From contig JALWZK010000322.1 in the NCBI GenBank assembly GCA_027002665.1, positions 1 to 10,124 on the forward strand: a stretch of 10,124 nucleotides of DNA, in the 5' to 3' direction. The notes below the pieces were generated by a model that searched no databases, had not been told where the DNA came from, and was given only the letters and a program-made list of their open reading frames with translations. This stretch comes from Campylobacteraceae bacterium. Its GTDB lineage: Bacteria > Campylobacterota > Campylobacteria > Campylobacterales > Sulfurovaceae. Both the position numbers and the translations under genes were made by a program. Positions 1 through 8,678 of this stretch are shown here, in pieces; position 1 is the stretch's first letter, and each line of letters begins with the position of its first letter.

Positions 1-3000
1 CTCTATCTTCTTAGCTACCCTTGTTGTAGATGTTTCTAAAATTTGACCAGTTTTTCCAACACCCGATAGTGTAGCATTGCTATCTCTAAATCTATTTCTC
101 CAAAAAGGGATACCATTTCGTGACGGTTCTCTATGATATTTTAACCATGGACTTAAATCCATTTTAACTTCTACTTTTGCAGGTAGATTATCTCCACTAT
201 ATCCAGTTATTATATCTTCTATTTTCCCATTGGTAAAATTTGGTAGGTGGTTGGCTGAAGGTGTAACCTCTACTAATGGATTGTCTATTATAAAATTAAT
301 CACTTTTCCATCTGTATTGGCATTATGTAGATAGGCTCTATACCAACCATCTTTTGTTCTAATACCATTTAATCCATTATCTCCTATCATAGTGCTACAC
401 CAAGAGATATTTTTATCACAAAATATTAATGCACTAATAGGCGTCTTAGCATGTCTCTCATATACATCTTCATAATTTTCTCTATCTGGAGCAATTGAAG
501 CAAAATAGAAGAGTTTTGAACCATCTATATCTTGTGTGCCCTCTGCTACCCTATCTACATTTTTAATCTTTGAGCTATTGGAGCTATTAATATCTAAGCT
601 ATTAAACTCTAATTTAATAGGATTTATTGGCTCACTGAGATTTTTATTTAAGTTAAAAAGTATATTAATGGAGATATTGCCATCATTTGCATCTAAAAAT
701 TTATTAGCTGGAATTGTGATTGCATTATCTAAGTGTATATTCTCTACACTATTGAAACTCTCTTGATTATATGATATCACCCTTTTAAATCCAACCTCGC
801 TACCCTTTATAGTATATATCTTGTCGTAAGTCGGTTGATTATCTATTCTATCTGTTGTTATATGATATTTTAGATATAGAGAGGTATCGAATGCTTCACA
901 ACTCGATGTAAAGTTGGTAGCTCTATTTCCATTTTTATCCTCTGCTGTAATCTTAGCAGTCAATAGAACTCCCATATCCAAACTACTATCTAAATCACTC
1001 ATATAGATATACTCTCTTCCATTATCTGGTCTATTTTTGAGATTGATATTTGTAATATTGAATCTATATGGATTAAATTTAAGGTTAATATCTCTATACC
1101 CACTTAGAGTTGTAGAGTTAATAGTGCATCCAGATTTACTATTTCCGTTTTCGGATATGGTGCTACTTCCTACAATACAACTACCCTTTTCCCCATCTGC
1201 ACTACTCCAACTCTTATCCTCTATATGTAGTTGATACTTTCCAATATTTGAGTGTGAGATATTGCCTATTAGATAAGAGTTATTAAAATGGTAGTTGCTT
1301 AATGGAACATTGGATTTATCTCTACAACTATGTTTATCTTTAAATATAAGAGTGGCATTTATCTCATTATTTGTTATAGTTGTATAACCCTTAGTTTTAG
1401 AGTGATTACTATCTAATGCTACTGCCTCTGCTTCAATTATATAGTTATATCCTGCTGATAATTTTAAACTATCACTTCCACTATAACTACTATCTCTATA
1501 TGTTACACTGTTATTATTCTCATCTATATCTTTAATATAGACTCTATATCCGGCAGGTCGAATAGAGAAGTGTTCACTCGCATCTTGATTTATTTCACTA
1601 AATCCTGTCTGATTTAAAATCGCATTATAGCTATCTCTATTGGCATAGTTCCCATGTAAAATAGTGCCGTTACTATCTCTAATAAAATAGACTTTAAAGA
1701 TAGCATCTCTTGTAACATCTAAGAGTTTTAAATCGGAGTTATCAACCACATCAACTCTACTCTCCCCATCTATATATTTATACCCTTCATATAGAGTTTT
1801 ACCACTACTATTATCAATAAGTTTAACTTTTATAGTGAGATTATTAATGGGACTTGGGGTATCTCCCTTTGAAGAGATAATACTATAATCGAAATCTCTA
1901 CCCGCTATCTGAGTATATATGAGTTTATCATCTATATTGGCATTGGTTCTTATAATGTCAAATTTTAAATCATCATTCAATATTAACCCAACCCCTCTAC
2001 TTTTTCCCATTAGACAGAAGTTTGTAGGAAAAAATTGAGGAAAATATATATCGACATAGAACTCTTCATCTTTTTCAACCTTTGTATCTCCATATACAGG
2101 CACCTCTATATATGTCTCTCTACTTTCAGAAAATATATTCATATTGATACCAATTCCCTCTGCACCTTGAAAATCGTTATCACTCTGAAGAGCTGCCCCA
2201 TGTGGAGGTGTAATATCATTTCCATTTCCGTCAATGATTCTATAGTAGAATATTGCTGGCATTCCCATTGGCACCATTGGTAAATCTGCATCTATAGATA
2301 CTTTAAATCTAAATATTTTCTCTCCACTATCCCCCTCTGCCATAGCAACATCTCCTATGGATAGTCGTGGAAGATGAGGAGGTAAAATAAACTCTGCATT
2401 GGGACAACTTGTTCCATCATTATAATTACCTATTGCATTTGAACTTTGTATTATTAGGTAATCTTTGCCTGTCGATGGCTCAAGCTCATAGACATCTCCA
2501 CTCTTTGTAATTGTAATAACTTTTCCATTTTTATCTGAGAAGATGAGGTTACTATATGAGTCCATATCTTCAAACTCATCTCCCAAAACAGTCATTATAC
2601 CACTACTCTTATCTATCTTAACAAATTTACTATTCTCATAGACTCCATTTTCAGATTTAAGAAGCATAGCATAGAAGTATTGATTAGAGCTATCTATTGC
2701 CATATCTAAAAATTTTACAGACTCATTATGTCCTCTCTCGCTATATTTTAAACTAATAGTTTTAATAACCCTTTTTTCTGCAATATCTATCTTATATAGC
2801 TTATCATCGGGATTATTAACTCCTGCTACATAGTAGTAGCCATCTCTATCAAACTCACCTGCATAGAGTTGTTCTGCTGGTAATCCTTGAACTGCTCCTA
2901 AATCTTTAACAACTGCATTTGCATCAATTTTAAGTAAATGATTACCATAGAGAGCATATATAAAGTTATCTTGAATATTATATCCAATGGCATTATAGCC

Positions 3001-6000
3001 ATAATCGCTACTTGTAAATCCCTCTCCAATAGGTCTATAAACTAAATTTGGAAGATGAAATTTATGTAACCAAGTAGCACCACTATTATCTTCATCTAAG
3101 CCTGTTGCTGTTCTATTGGATAGATACATAGTATCATTACAACTAAACGGTTCTAAATTTCCATGTATATTTATCTTATAATCCTCAACCTCTCCATCTA
3201 TTGCCGGACCTGTTGGTAGTAAATCTTGCTGATAGGAGTATCTAAATCTGGCATAGGTTACTATATCGGTGGCTGTCGCTGGAGGATTAATTGTTAAAAC
3301 TATCTCTCCACTACTACCATCAATATTATCTGCTATCTGCTCTCCTTCATCATTAAAATCTCCATCTCCATTCCAATCTATCCACGCATTTAAGAAACCT
3401 TCTCCATGAGTCTTTATTTTTAGAGTGGAACTCTCTCCTGCATTTATAGTCTTATTTTGTAAAGGTAGATTATTAATCTTTACTCCATCATCTGACTCAT
3501 CTAAATTTGCACTCTTTGATGGTTTTCCATTGCTCTCACTGCTAACCCCATTCCCTAAGTATATAGTTGGGTCACCGTAAGTTGGTAGGGAGTGTCTTGC
3601 TCCGTCACTCTCCAATTTTGTAGGATAGTTATCTGGTAGGTCTCCAAAATCAAATTTAAACTCTGCATCTGTGCACATAGCTCCATCATTTAGAGTTACT
3701 TTATCAGCTGTGGCAAATAGAACAGCCTTAGATGAGTTTGCTACATCAATTCTATATATATTTCCACTATAGTTATCATAGACATAATAGAATCCATCAG
3801 CATCAAAGAAACCTGCTCCAAAACCTCTATTTCCTGTTAAAAGGGTATCTCCCTTTACTGTTACTTGACCATTAGATGGGTCTATCTGATATAACTTTTT
3901 TAAGACGCTATTACTTCCATTATTGACTGCATATAACATATTATCTCTGGCGTTAAATGCCCAATCTGCTGTATTTAAATTTATAGTTAAATCAAACTCT
4001 CTTATTTTCTGTAGATAGGTAGATGAGTTTTTATCTAAATCTATTACAACCACCCTTTTACTATCTCTAATAGCTTTTAAATATAGCTTTCCGCTACTAT
4101 CAATATCTCCAACATAGGAGGCAAATCCCTCTAAGCCACTGATTTTAAAATCTCTGGATACCCAATTACCTTGACTATCCATTCCTATTCTTGTAACTGT
4201 TCCATTCTGTTTTGTATGGTTATATCCCCAAAAATAACCATCTTTTTTATTAAAACCTACACCATTTATGTTATCATTAGATATATTATTTACAGCGGGA
4301 ACCATCTCTCCATTAACAAGATTTAAGACATTTATATCTGTCGGCTCATTTTGAAACATAAATGCACTCTGAAGACAACCTATCGGTTCAACCCTACAAT
4401 CGTAAGGTGTTATATCTGCTCCACTCCAATCCTTTCCATTTAAATTGAAATTGCGAACATTTAACATCTGATTAGGAGTCATTGGAGTTTTAAAGATAGT
4501 AACCTCATCTACATATCCATCAAAGAAGTTATCTATATGTAGAGATGCACCAATGGTGAATGGGCTATGTAGTGCATTATCTATTTCAGTAGCACCACTC
4601 CATGTAGAGTTATCTATATAGGTTTTATTATCTATCTGAACAGTTACTACTCCCTTATTATAACTAATACCAATAAAGTGCCAACTATTGAGGGTAATAT
4701 CTCCTGCATTCCCAAAATTTGCATATCTATCTTTTGCTTTGGTATCAAGATATAGATGAATTGTCCCGTTTGAATTTACTCCTATCTCAAGATTATCATT
4801 ATAGTTATCAGAGGCTTTTGCTATAAATGTATTTTTCGTTGCATGATTAGTATGTCTATCAGATAAGCTTGTAGGTCTTATCCAAGCTGTTATGGTGAAA
4901 GAGTTACTTGATGGTCCTAAAATATTATCAAACCCATTGAATTTTAAATATTGATGACTACTACTAATAAATTTAGCACCTCTATTTGATATATTAATAT
5001 CGGTAGTATTTGCTCCATTTTTTGCTACACCATTTAGCCCATTTGCACTACTATCTTTAACCTCTCCTCTATTTCCACTCCAACTACACTTATCAAAATG
5101 GTAATTTGATAGTAGTTCAGGCTCTATATCTTCACTATCATCATCTATAATTGTTCCAATAGCTTCACTTCTATTACTATCTAAAATAGCATTTTGAGGA
5201 TTATGTAACTCTACTCTAAAAGTCTCATTATCTTCAACTTTGGTATCTCCATTAATAAGATAGTATATAGTTTTACTACTCTCTCCCTTTGCAAAATGGA
5301 TTGAGCTAATAACTCTCCTATAATCCTCCCCCTCGAGAGCTGTAATATTATGAGGTTGAACCTGAACAGTTACACTATTATTTGGAGCAGGTATGTCGAG
5401 TTTGACTGTAAAATTTAATCGTTTTGTTCCACTATCTCCCTCCGTAATATTAGCATCTTCTATAGATACTTTAGGTTCTCGGTCATCATTTATAATTGTT
5501 CCAATAGCTCTACTTCTATTTATATCTAAAATAGCATTTTGAGGATTATGTAACTCTACACTAAAGGTTTCATTATCCTCTACTTTATAATCTCCATGTA
5601 TAGTATAGGATATACTCTTTCTTATCTCTCCCTGATTAAAATTAATTGAACTACTATTTCTGGTATAATCCTCTCCCTCATTAGCCGTAATATTGTGAGG
5701 TTGAATCTGAACGGTTACACCCCCATTTGGTGCTGGTCTATCCAATATAATATTAAAAGTTAAATCTTTATCTCCAATATCCCCCTCCTCAATAGATACA
5801 GATTTTTCAATAGCAACAGTAATTCTATTATCATCATTTATAATTGTCCCTATAGCACTACTACTATCAACAATAGCATTGGTGGCATCTATTAATTTTA
5901 AAGCAAAGCTCTCATTATTCTCTACATCTGTATCACCTTTAACCTTTACAGTAATAGAGCCACTATTGGCATTTTTAGGAATTGAGACGGTTAAAGGATT

Positions 6001-7527
6001 ATCCAATATATAATCATTATTGGCTATAGTATCTATATCTGTAATCTCATAATGTAGTAAAATATCTTTAGTAGCAGGTCTATTTAGAGTAATAGGAAAC
6101 ACTAAATTGGTAATACCACTATCTCCTTCAACTACAGAGCTATTACCGTTAAGTTTAATTATCGGATTATCGATTGCCATCTGTGTACCATTACATGAAA
6201 GCCCCTCTATATCTCCATTTGAGTTAGTAATTGCAGCTGGGGTCAATTCACCTGTTTGGAGATTAACCATATAGAGTTTTTTTCCATTAAGCTCATATCT
6301 CCCCTCATCTTCAATATATAGATTTCCATCACTGGCAAATGCCAACCCCTCTGCATCTGCTAAGTTTTGTAGAGTTGTTATATATGTTGTAGCTCCTGTT
6401 TCAAGATTTAATTTATACATTTTAGGTTTTTTGTGGTCATAGTTATAATCATCAATAGCATAAGCCACACCGTTAATAGGATTAATAGCTAAGCTGGATA
6501 AATCTGTATTAGTATTTTTGGGATAACCATCTAATGGAAGCCAATTATTATTAGGGTCAAAAGCATATAGTTTGGAGTTATTCTCTCCACTAATAACATA
6601 GAGTATTTCCCTATTTAAAGTAGGATTAAAATAGAACTCTGCTCCATCAACTGTCCCACTAATAATATTATCTACTATTTTTGTTGTTGTGCCTGTATCT
6701 ACATCTATACTATATAGGTCACTGGGTCCATAGTTATCACTTGTAGCTTTAAAGGCATAAAATTTATTATTACTTGCTCTATATGCTGAACCCTCTCCAT
6801 TAAAGTTCGTTGATATATTTACAGTTAAAGCTGTAGGTAAACATCCTCCATTTGGGTTCATAGTAACTTTATAGAGTTTATCACTATTATCTGTTAAGGC
6901 ATAACAGGTGGCTGTATTTGAACTATTATTATCTCCTCCACTATATTCAATATGTAGTAGAGGTGCTATGGTATGCCCCCCATCATAAGATTCAGCAACT
7001 CTTTTACCTGAACCAGATATGATAAAACTCATAGCATTACCACAATGCCAACCATCTCTATTGATAATCTCTTGAACAATATCTTTTAAATTGGGTGTTC
7101 TCTGATTAACTCCCTCTTGATGTATCCTATTCCAAGCAGGAGGTGACCATGTTATAGAAGATGTAGTTTTTGCTCTATGGCTTATGTCGTAATGAGAGTT
7201 AGAGAAGCTATTTGCACTATCTGTTGCCTCTCCATGAATGATGAGGTTGGTAGCTTCCGAACTCTTCTCATCTACGCTAAATTGTATATAGGCATTAGTA
7301 ATAGTGGCATTTTTAGGGATACTTATATTTTGAAATCTTATACCTATTATCTGCTGTTTACTTCCATCTTTTGTCAATTCTAAATCGGAACTATTTCGAT
7401 AGATGCTTCCATTATTGACTTTCTCTTCAGCATCATCACTACTATTAGATACTCTAACCTCTATTGTTTGTGAATAAGTAAAGCTCAATATAAGAGAGAT
7501 TATAAATAAAAATTTAATTATTTTCAA
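1..7527 (-). CDS. Giant exported multidomain surface protein, 3' end beyond window
   Basis: One frame is open for 2509 codons from a TTG start to base 1; every triplet was read and no stop occurs. TTG is preceded by AAAGGA at 7535-7540 with 7-base spacing. An in-frame TAA lies just upstream and there is no nearby ATG. Residues 1-19 form a Sec signal peptide (Lys2 and Lys5, hydrophobic core, probable cut after TYS). Domains by approximate residue: 22-196 jelly-roll-like, with GIRFQNISIP, ITNAYIQF and GKRVAESYDGG; 203-447 propeller-like, with repeated LYxxDxxTG-type strands; 455-566, 567-682 and 683-797 Calx-beta, each with an EGD-type start and ending GTIIxDD; 806-1025 LamG/concanavalin-like (NYHFDKCSWSG, FTITAWIRP, DGYVDEV); 1048-1285 DUF6923-like propeller (AFMFQNEPTDINVL); 1290-1450 DFGDLPDNY plus GEVED module (AWIDWNGDGDF, GEVED at 1445-1449); 1461-1708 third propeller; 1716-1853 diverged Calx-beta ending LILNDD; 1854-2509 unassigned with paired Cys residues. 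The role is inferred to be surface adhesion or polymer binding. No LPXTG, RTX or enzyme motif was seen. The final residues (PWLKY, GVGKTGQI) recall C-termini of other large Campylobacterota proteins, so the stop may lie just outside. Confidence 0.95.
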   Translation of the reverse strand, partial: MKIIKFLFIISLILSFTYSQTIEVRVSNSSDDAEEKVNNGSIYRNSSDLELTKDGSKQQIIGIRFQNISIPKNATITNAYIQFSVDEKSSEATNLIIHGEATDSANSFSNSHYDISHRAKTTSSITWSPPAWNRIHQEGVNQRTPNLKDIVQEIINRDGWHCGNAMSFIISGSGKRVAESYDGGHTIAPLLHIEYSGGDNNSSNTATCYALTDNSDKLYKVTMNPNGGCLPTALTVNISTNFNGEGSAYRASNNKFYAFKATSDNYGPSDLYSIDVDTGTTTKIVDNIISGTVDGAEFYFNPTLNREILYVISGENNSKLYAFDPNNNWLPLDGYPKNTNTDLSSLAINPINGVAYAIDDYNYDHKKPKMYKLNLETGATTYITTLQNLADAEGLAFASDGNLYIEDEGRYELNGKKLYMVNLQTGELTPAAITNSNGDIEGLSCNGTQMAIDNPIIKLNGNSSVVEGDSGITNLVFPITLNRPATKDILLHYEITDIDTIANNDYILDNPLTVSIPKNANSGSITVKVKGDTDVENNESFALKLIDATNAIVDSSSAIGTIINDDNRITVAIEKSVSIEEGDIGDKDLTFNIILDRPAPNGGVTVQIQPHNITANEGEDYTRNSSSINFNQGEIRKSISYTIHGDYKVEDNETFSVELHNPQNAILDINRSRAIGTIINDDREPKVSIEDANITEGDSGTKRLNFTVKLDIPAPNNSVTVQVQPHNITALEGEDYRRVISSIHFAKGESSKTIYYLINGDTKVEDNETFRVELHNPQNAILDSNRSEAIGTIIDDDSEDIEPELLSNYHFDKCSWSGNRGEVKDSSANGLNGVAKNGANTTDINISNRGAKFISSSHQYLKFNGFDNILGPSSNSFTITAWIRPTSLSDRHTNHATKNTFIAKASDNYNDNLEIGVNSNGTIHLYLDTKAKDRYANFGNAGDITLNSWHFIGISYNKGVVTVQIDNKTYIDNSTWSGATEIDNALHSPFTIGASLHIDNFFDGYVDEVTIFKTPMTPNQMLNVRNFNLNGKDWSGADITPYDCRVEPIGCLQSAFMFQNEPTDINVLNLVNGEMVPAVNNISNDNINGVGFNKKDGYFWGYNHTKQNGTVTRIGMDSQGNWVSRDFKISGLEGFASYVGDIDSSGKLYLKAIRDSKRVVVIDLDKNSSTYLQKIREFDLTINLNTADWAFNARDNMLYAVNNGSNSVLKKLYQIDPSNGQVTVKGDTLLTGNRGFGAGFFDADGFYYVYDNYSGNIYRIDVANSSKAVLFATADKVTLNDGAMCTDAEFKFDFGDLPDNYPTKLESDGARHSLPTYGDPTIYLGNGVSSESNGKPSKSANLDESDDGVKINNLPLQNKTINAGESSTLKIKTHGEGFLNAWIDWNGDGDFNDEGEQIADNIDGSSGEIVLTINPPATATDIVTYARFRYSYQQDLLPTGPAIDGEVEDYKINIHGNLEPFSCNDTMYLSNRTATGLDEDNSGATWLHKFHLPNLVYRPIGEGFTSSDYGYNAIGYNIQDNFIYALYGNHLLKIDANAVVKDLGAVQGLPAEQLYAGEFDRDGYYYVAGVNNPDDKLYKIDIAEKRVIKTISLKYSERGHNESVKFLDMAIDSSNQYFYAMLLKSENGVYENSKFVKIDKSSGIMTVLGDEFEDMDSYSNLIFSDKNGKVITITKSGDVYELEPSTGKDYLIIQSSNAIGNYNDGTSCPNAEFILPPHLPRLSIGDVAMAEGDSGEKIFRFKVSIDADLPMVPMGMPAIFYYRIIDGNGNDITPPHGAALQSDNDFQGAEGIGINMNIFSESRETYIEVPVYGDTKVEKDEEFYVDIYFPQFFPTNFCLMGKSRGVGLILNDDLKFDIIRTNANIDDKLIYTQIAGRDFDYSIISSKGDTPSPINNLTIKVKLIDNSSGKTLYEGYKYIDGESRVDVVDNSDLKLLDVTRDAIFKVYFIRDSNGTILHGNYANRDSYNAILNQTGFSEINQDASEHFSIRPAGYRVYIKDIDENNNSVTYRDSSYSGSDSLKLSAGYNYIIEAEAVALDSNHSKTKGYTTITNNEINATLIFKDKHSCRDKSNVPLSNYHFNNSYLIGNISHSNIGKYQLHIEDKSWSSADGEKGSCIVGSSTISENGNSKSGCTINSTTLSGYRDINLKFNPYRFNITNINLKNRPDNGREYIYMSDLDSSLDMGVLLTAKITAEDKNGNRATNFTSSCEAFDTSLYLKYHITTDRIDNQPTYDKIYTIKGSEVGFKRVISYNQESFNSVENIHLDNAITIPANKFLDANDGNISINILFNLNKNLSEPINPIKLEFNSLDINSSNSSKIKNVDRVAEGTQDIDGSKLFYFASIAPDRENYEDVYERHAKTPISALIFCDKNISWCSTMIGDNGLNGIRTKDGWYRAYLHNANTDGKVINFIIDNPLVEVTPSANHLPNFTNGKIEDIITGYSGDNLPAKVEVKMDLSPWLKYHREPSRNGIPFWRNRFRDSNATLSGVGKTGQILETSTTRVAKKIE
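5137..5829 (-). repeat. Tandem duplication of a Calx-beta unit inside the giant gene
   Basis: Two neighbouring Calx-beta units of about 115 codons each (5482-5829 and 5137-5481) are alike at the DNA level. A 37-base block at 5178-5214 is identical to 5523-5559, exactly 345 bases away, and codes for the core VELHNPQNAILD. A second matching patch lies around 5353-5385 and 5698-5730, with only a few differences, and codes for VTVQxQPHNIT. Both units also share GEDY, VEDNETF and AIGTII. The preceding unit (5830-6165) has the same fold signature but is much more different, so the duplication that made units two and three is the most recent. Confidence 0.9.
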
Positions 7528-7547
7528 TATTAAATCCTTTTATTAAA

Positions 7548-7563
7548 ATAAAATTAATTTTAT
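7548..7563. repeat. 16-base perfect palindrome in the giant gene's leader
   Basis: ATAAAATTAATTTTAT is its own reverse complement. It sits between the candidate -10 box (7590-7595) and the ribosome binding site (7535-7540). Being pure A/T with no loop, it would be a weak RNA hairpin; an operator for a dimeric regulator is conceivable. In such AT-rich DNA it may also be chance. Confidence 0.35.
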
Positions 7564-7582
7564 CCAAATAGAACTAATAAAA

Positions 7583-7595
7583 TCTTTAAATTATA
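7583..7595 (-). promoter_or_regulatory. Candidate promoter of the giant gene
   Basis: On the minus strand TATAAT occupies 7590-7595, within the 100-base gap after rsmI. It would place the transcript start near 7583, giving a leader of about 56 bases. No TTGACA-like -35 box is present at the expected distance, which is usual for Campylobacterota sigma-70 promoters. The gap is nearly all A and T, so chance matches are likely. A weaker alternative (TAAAAT near 7557-7562) lies closer to the gene. No convincing GC-rich terminator separates the gene from rsmI, so read-through is also possible. Confidence 0.4.
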
Positions 7596-7627
7596 TTTTA
7601 TAAAGTTTTTTATTGATTATTTTAATT

Positions 7628-8434
7628 TTAAATTAAGTTTTTATACCACTCTTTACTACTCTTATCTGTTATCTTGGAGAGTAGTTTGGCTTTAACTTTG
7701 GGGGGAATATCAAGTTTTAGAATATCATTTAAGTATAGAGATTTCTCCTCTCTTCTATTAGCCTCTATGACTACAACCCATTCGCCTTTAAGATTTATAG
7801 TTTTAAATATATTTAAAATCTCTTTTGCGGTTCCTCTATAGTATCTCTGAAACTTCTTAGTTAGCTCTTTGGCTACGAATAGCTCCCTATCTTTATCTAT
7901 GGAGTTTATCTCTGTAATAAGTTTTTCTATTCTATGTGGGGCTTCATATAGAACTATATCAGTTTGACTATTCATAACCTGAATGAGTTCAGAGGTTCTA
8001 CTACTACCCTTATGTGGAAGAAAACCCCAAAATAGAAATTTACCGCTCTTAAATCCTGAAGAGGCATAGGCAGTAGTAACTGCACTGGCCCCTGCCAATA
8101 CATCGTAATCTATATTGTGCTTTTGAGCATACTCTACTAAGAGTTGTCCCGGGTCTGAGATAGTTGGCATTCCTGCGTCACTTACATAGACTACTCTCTC
8201 TTTCTCTAAGATAGAGCCTATCTCTCTCAATCTATCTCTTCCGTTATGTTCATGAAAAGATAGAAAGGGAGAGTTGGGCATAGTAAACTCAAATCTCTCT
8301 TCCAGAATCTTTAAGAGTTTTTTTGTCTCTCGTGTATCTTCACATAGAAAGAGAGTAGCTTTTTCAAACTCTCTTAAGGCACGAATTGTAATATCTTCTG
8401 GATTTCCAATAGGAGTGGGGATAAATAGTATCAC
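7628..8434 (-). CDS. rsmI: 16S rRNA (cytidine1402-2'-O)-methyltransferase RsmI
   Basis: RsmI uses S-adenosylmethionine to methylate the 2'-OH of C1402 in 16S rRNA, in the decoding centre of the small ribosomal subunit; it is cytoplasmic. The 268-residue product is close to the usual family length and carries the tetrapyrrole-methylase fold signatures in order: PTPIGN at 6-11, CEDTR at 31-35, VSDAGMPTISDPG at 84-96, GASAVT at 115-120, FWGFLPHKG at 135-143 and YEAPHRI at 163-169, then AKELTKKFQ and GEWVVVIE near the C-terminus. The start is GTG at 8434, immediately after the rpmE stop codon. It is chosen because the family begins just before the PTPIGN strand. There is no good Shine-Dalgarno of its own, so translation is probably coupled to rpmE. 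The rpmE-rsmI pair recurs, as I recall, in other Campylobacterota. The gene ends with TAA. Confidence 0.97.
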   Translation of the reverse strand: MILFIPTPIGNPEDITIRALREFEKATLFLCEDTRETKKLLKILEERFEFTMPNSPFLSFHEHNGRDRLREIGSILEKERVVYVSDAGMPTISDPGQLLVEYAQKHNIDYDVLAGASAVTTAYASSGFKSGKFLFWGFLPHKGSSRTSELIQVMNSQTDIVLYEAPHRIEKLITEINSIDKDRELFVAKELTKKFQRYYRGTAKEILNIFKTINLKGEWVVVIEANRREEKSLYLNDILKLDIPPKVKAKLLSKITDKSSKEWYKNLI

Positions 8435-8635
8435 CTATTTAAGATTATATTTCTTCTTAAATCTATCAACTCTCCCGGTTGCATCTACAATTTTTTCAGA
8501 ACCGGTAAAGAATGGGTGACACTCATTACAGATATCTATTGTCATCTTCTTTCTATTACTTCTAATAGTAAATCTGTTTCCACATGCACATGTGACATCA
8601 CAATCCATATATTCAGGGTGAATACCTTTTCTCAT
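8435..8635 (-). CDS. rpmE: 50S ribosomal protein L31, zinc-binding type
   Basis: L31 is a small protein of the large ribosomal subunit that helps bridge it to the 30S head. The 66-residue product is full length. It has the four cysteines of the zinc-containing form (C16 and C18 in CACG, C36 and C39 in CNEC), followed by the diagnostic HPFFTG at 40-45 and GRVDRF near 54-59. This is the form that the zinc-free paralogue replaces under zinc starvation in some bacteria; no such paralogue is visible here. ATG at 8635 has an AAAAGG Shine-Dalgarno (8643-8648) with 7-base spacing. The gene lies 43 bases after gltX, and its TAG stop directly abuts the GTG of rsmI, consistent with one transcript. Confidence 0.98.
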   Translation of the reverse strand: MRKGIHPEYMDCDVTCACGNRFTIRSNRKKMTIDICNECHPFFTGSEKIVDATGRVDRFKKKYNLK

Positions 8636-8664
8636 ATTTTTACCTTTTAACTTTTGAAAAATTT

Positions 8665-8677
8665 GGAACGAATTATA
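8665..8677 (-). promoter_or_regulatory. Candidate internal promoter for rpmE-rsmI
   Basis: TATAAT at 8672-8677 on the minus strand lies immediately after the gltX stop codon (8679-8681), preceded by a run of T in the end of gltX. A start near 8665 would give a leader of about 30 bases to the rpmE ATG. This could provide extra transcription of the ribosomal protein gene independent of gltX. No -35 box is evident, and the call rests on the hexamer and its position only. Confidence 0.4.
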
Positions 8678-8678
8678 T

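Noticed and set aside
536..2283. Plus-strand open frames at 536-766, 1037-1234 and 2035-2283
   Set aside because: They lie antisense within the giant minus-strand gene, have no good ribosome binding sites, and give low-complexity Leu/Ile/Ser-rich products typical of shadow frames.
7177..7383. Plus-strand open frame of 68 codons
   Set aside because: It is antisense to the N-terminal domain of the giant gene and has no recognisable family.
7584..7610. Possible hairpin (CTTTA/TAAAG arms) followed by T-run on the plus strand
   Set aside because: The stem is short, all but one pair A/T, with an internal mismatch. On the transcribed strand it lacks a strong U-tract, so it is not a credible rsmI terminator.
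8274..8519. Plus-strand open frame spanning the rsmI/rpmE junction
   Set aside because: Both opposite-strand genes are firmly identified, so this is a shadow frame.
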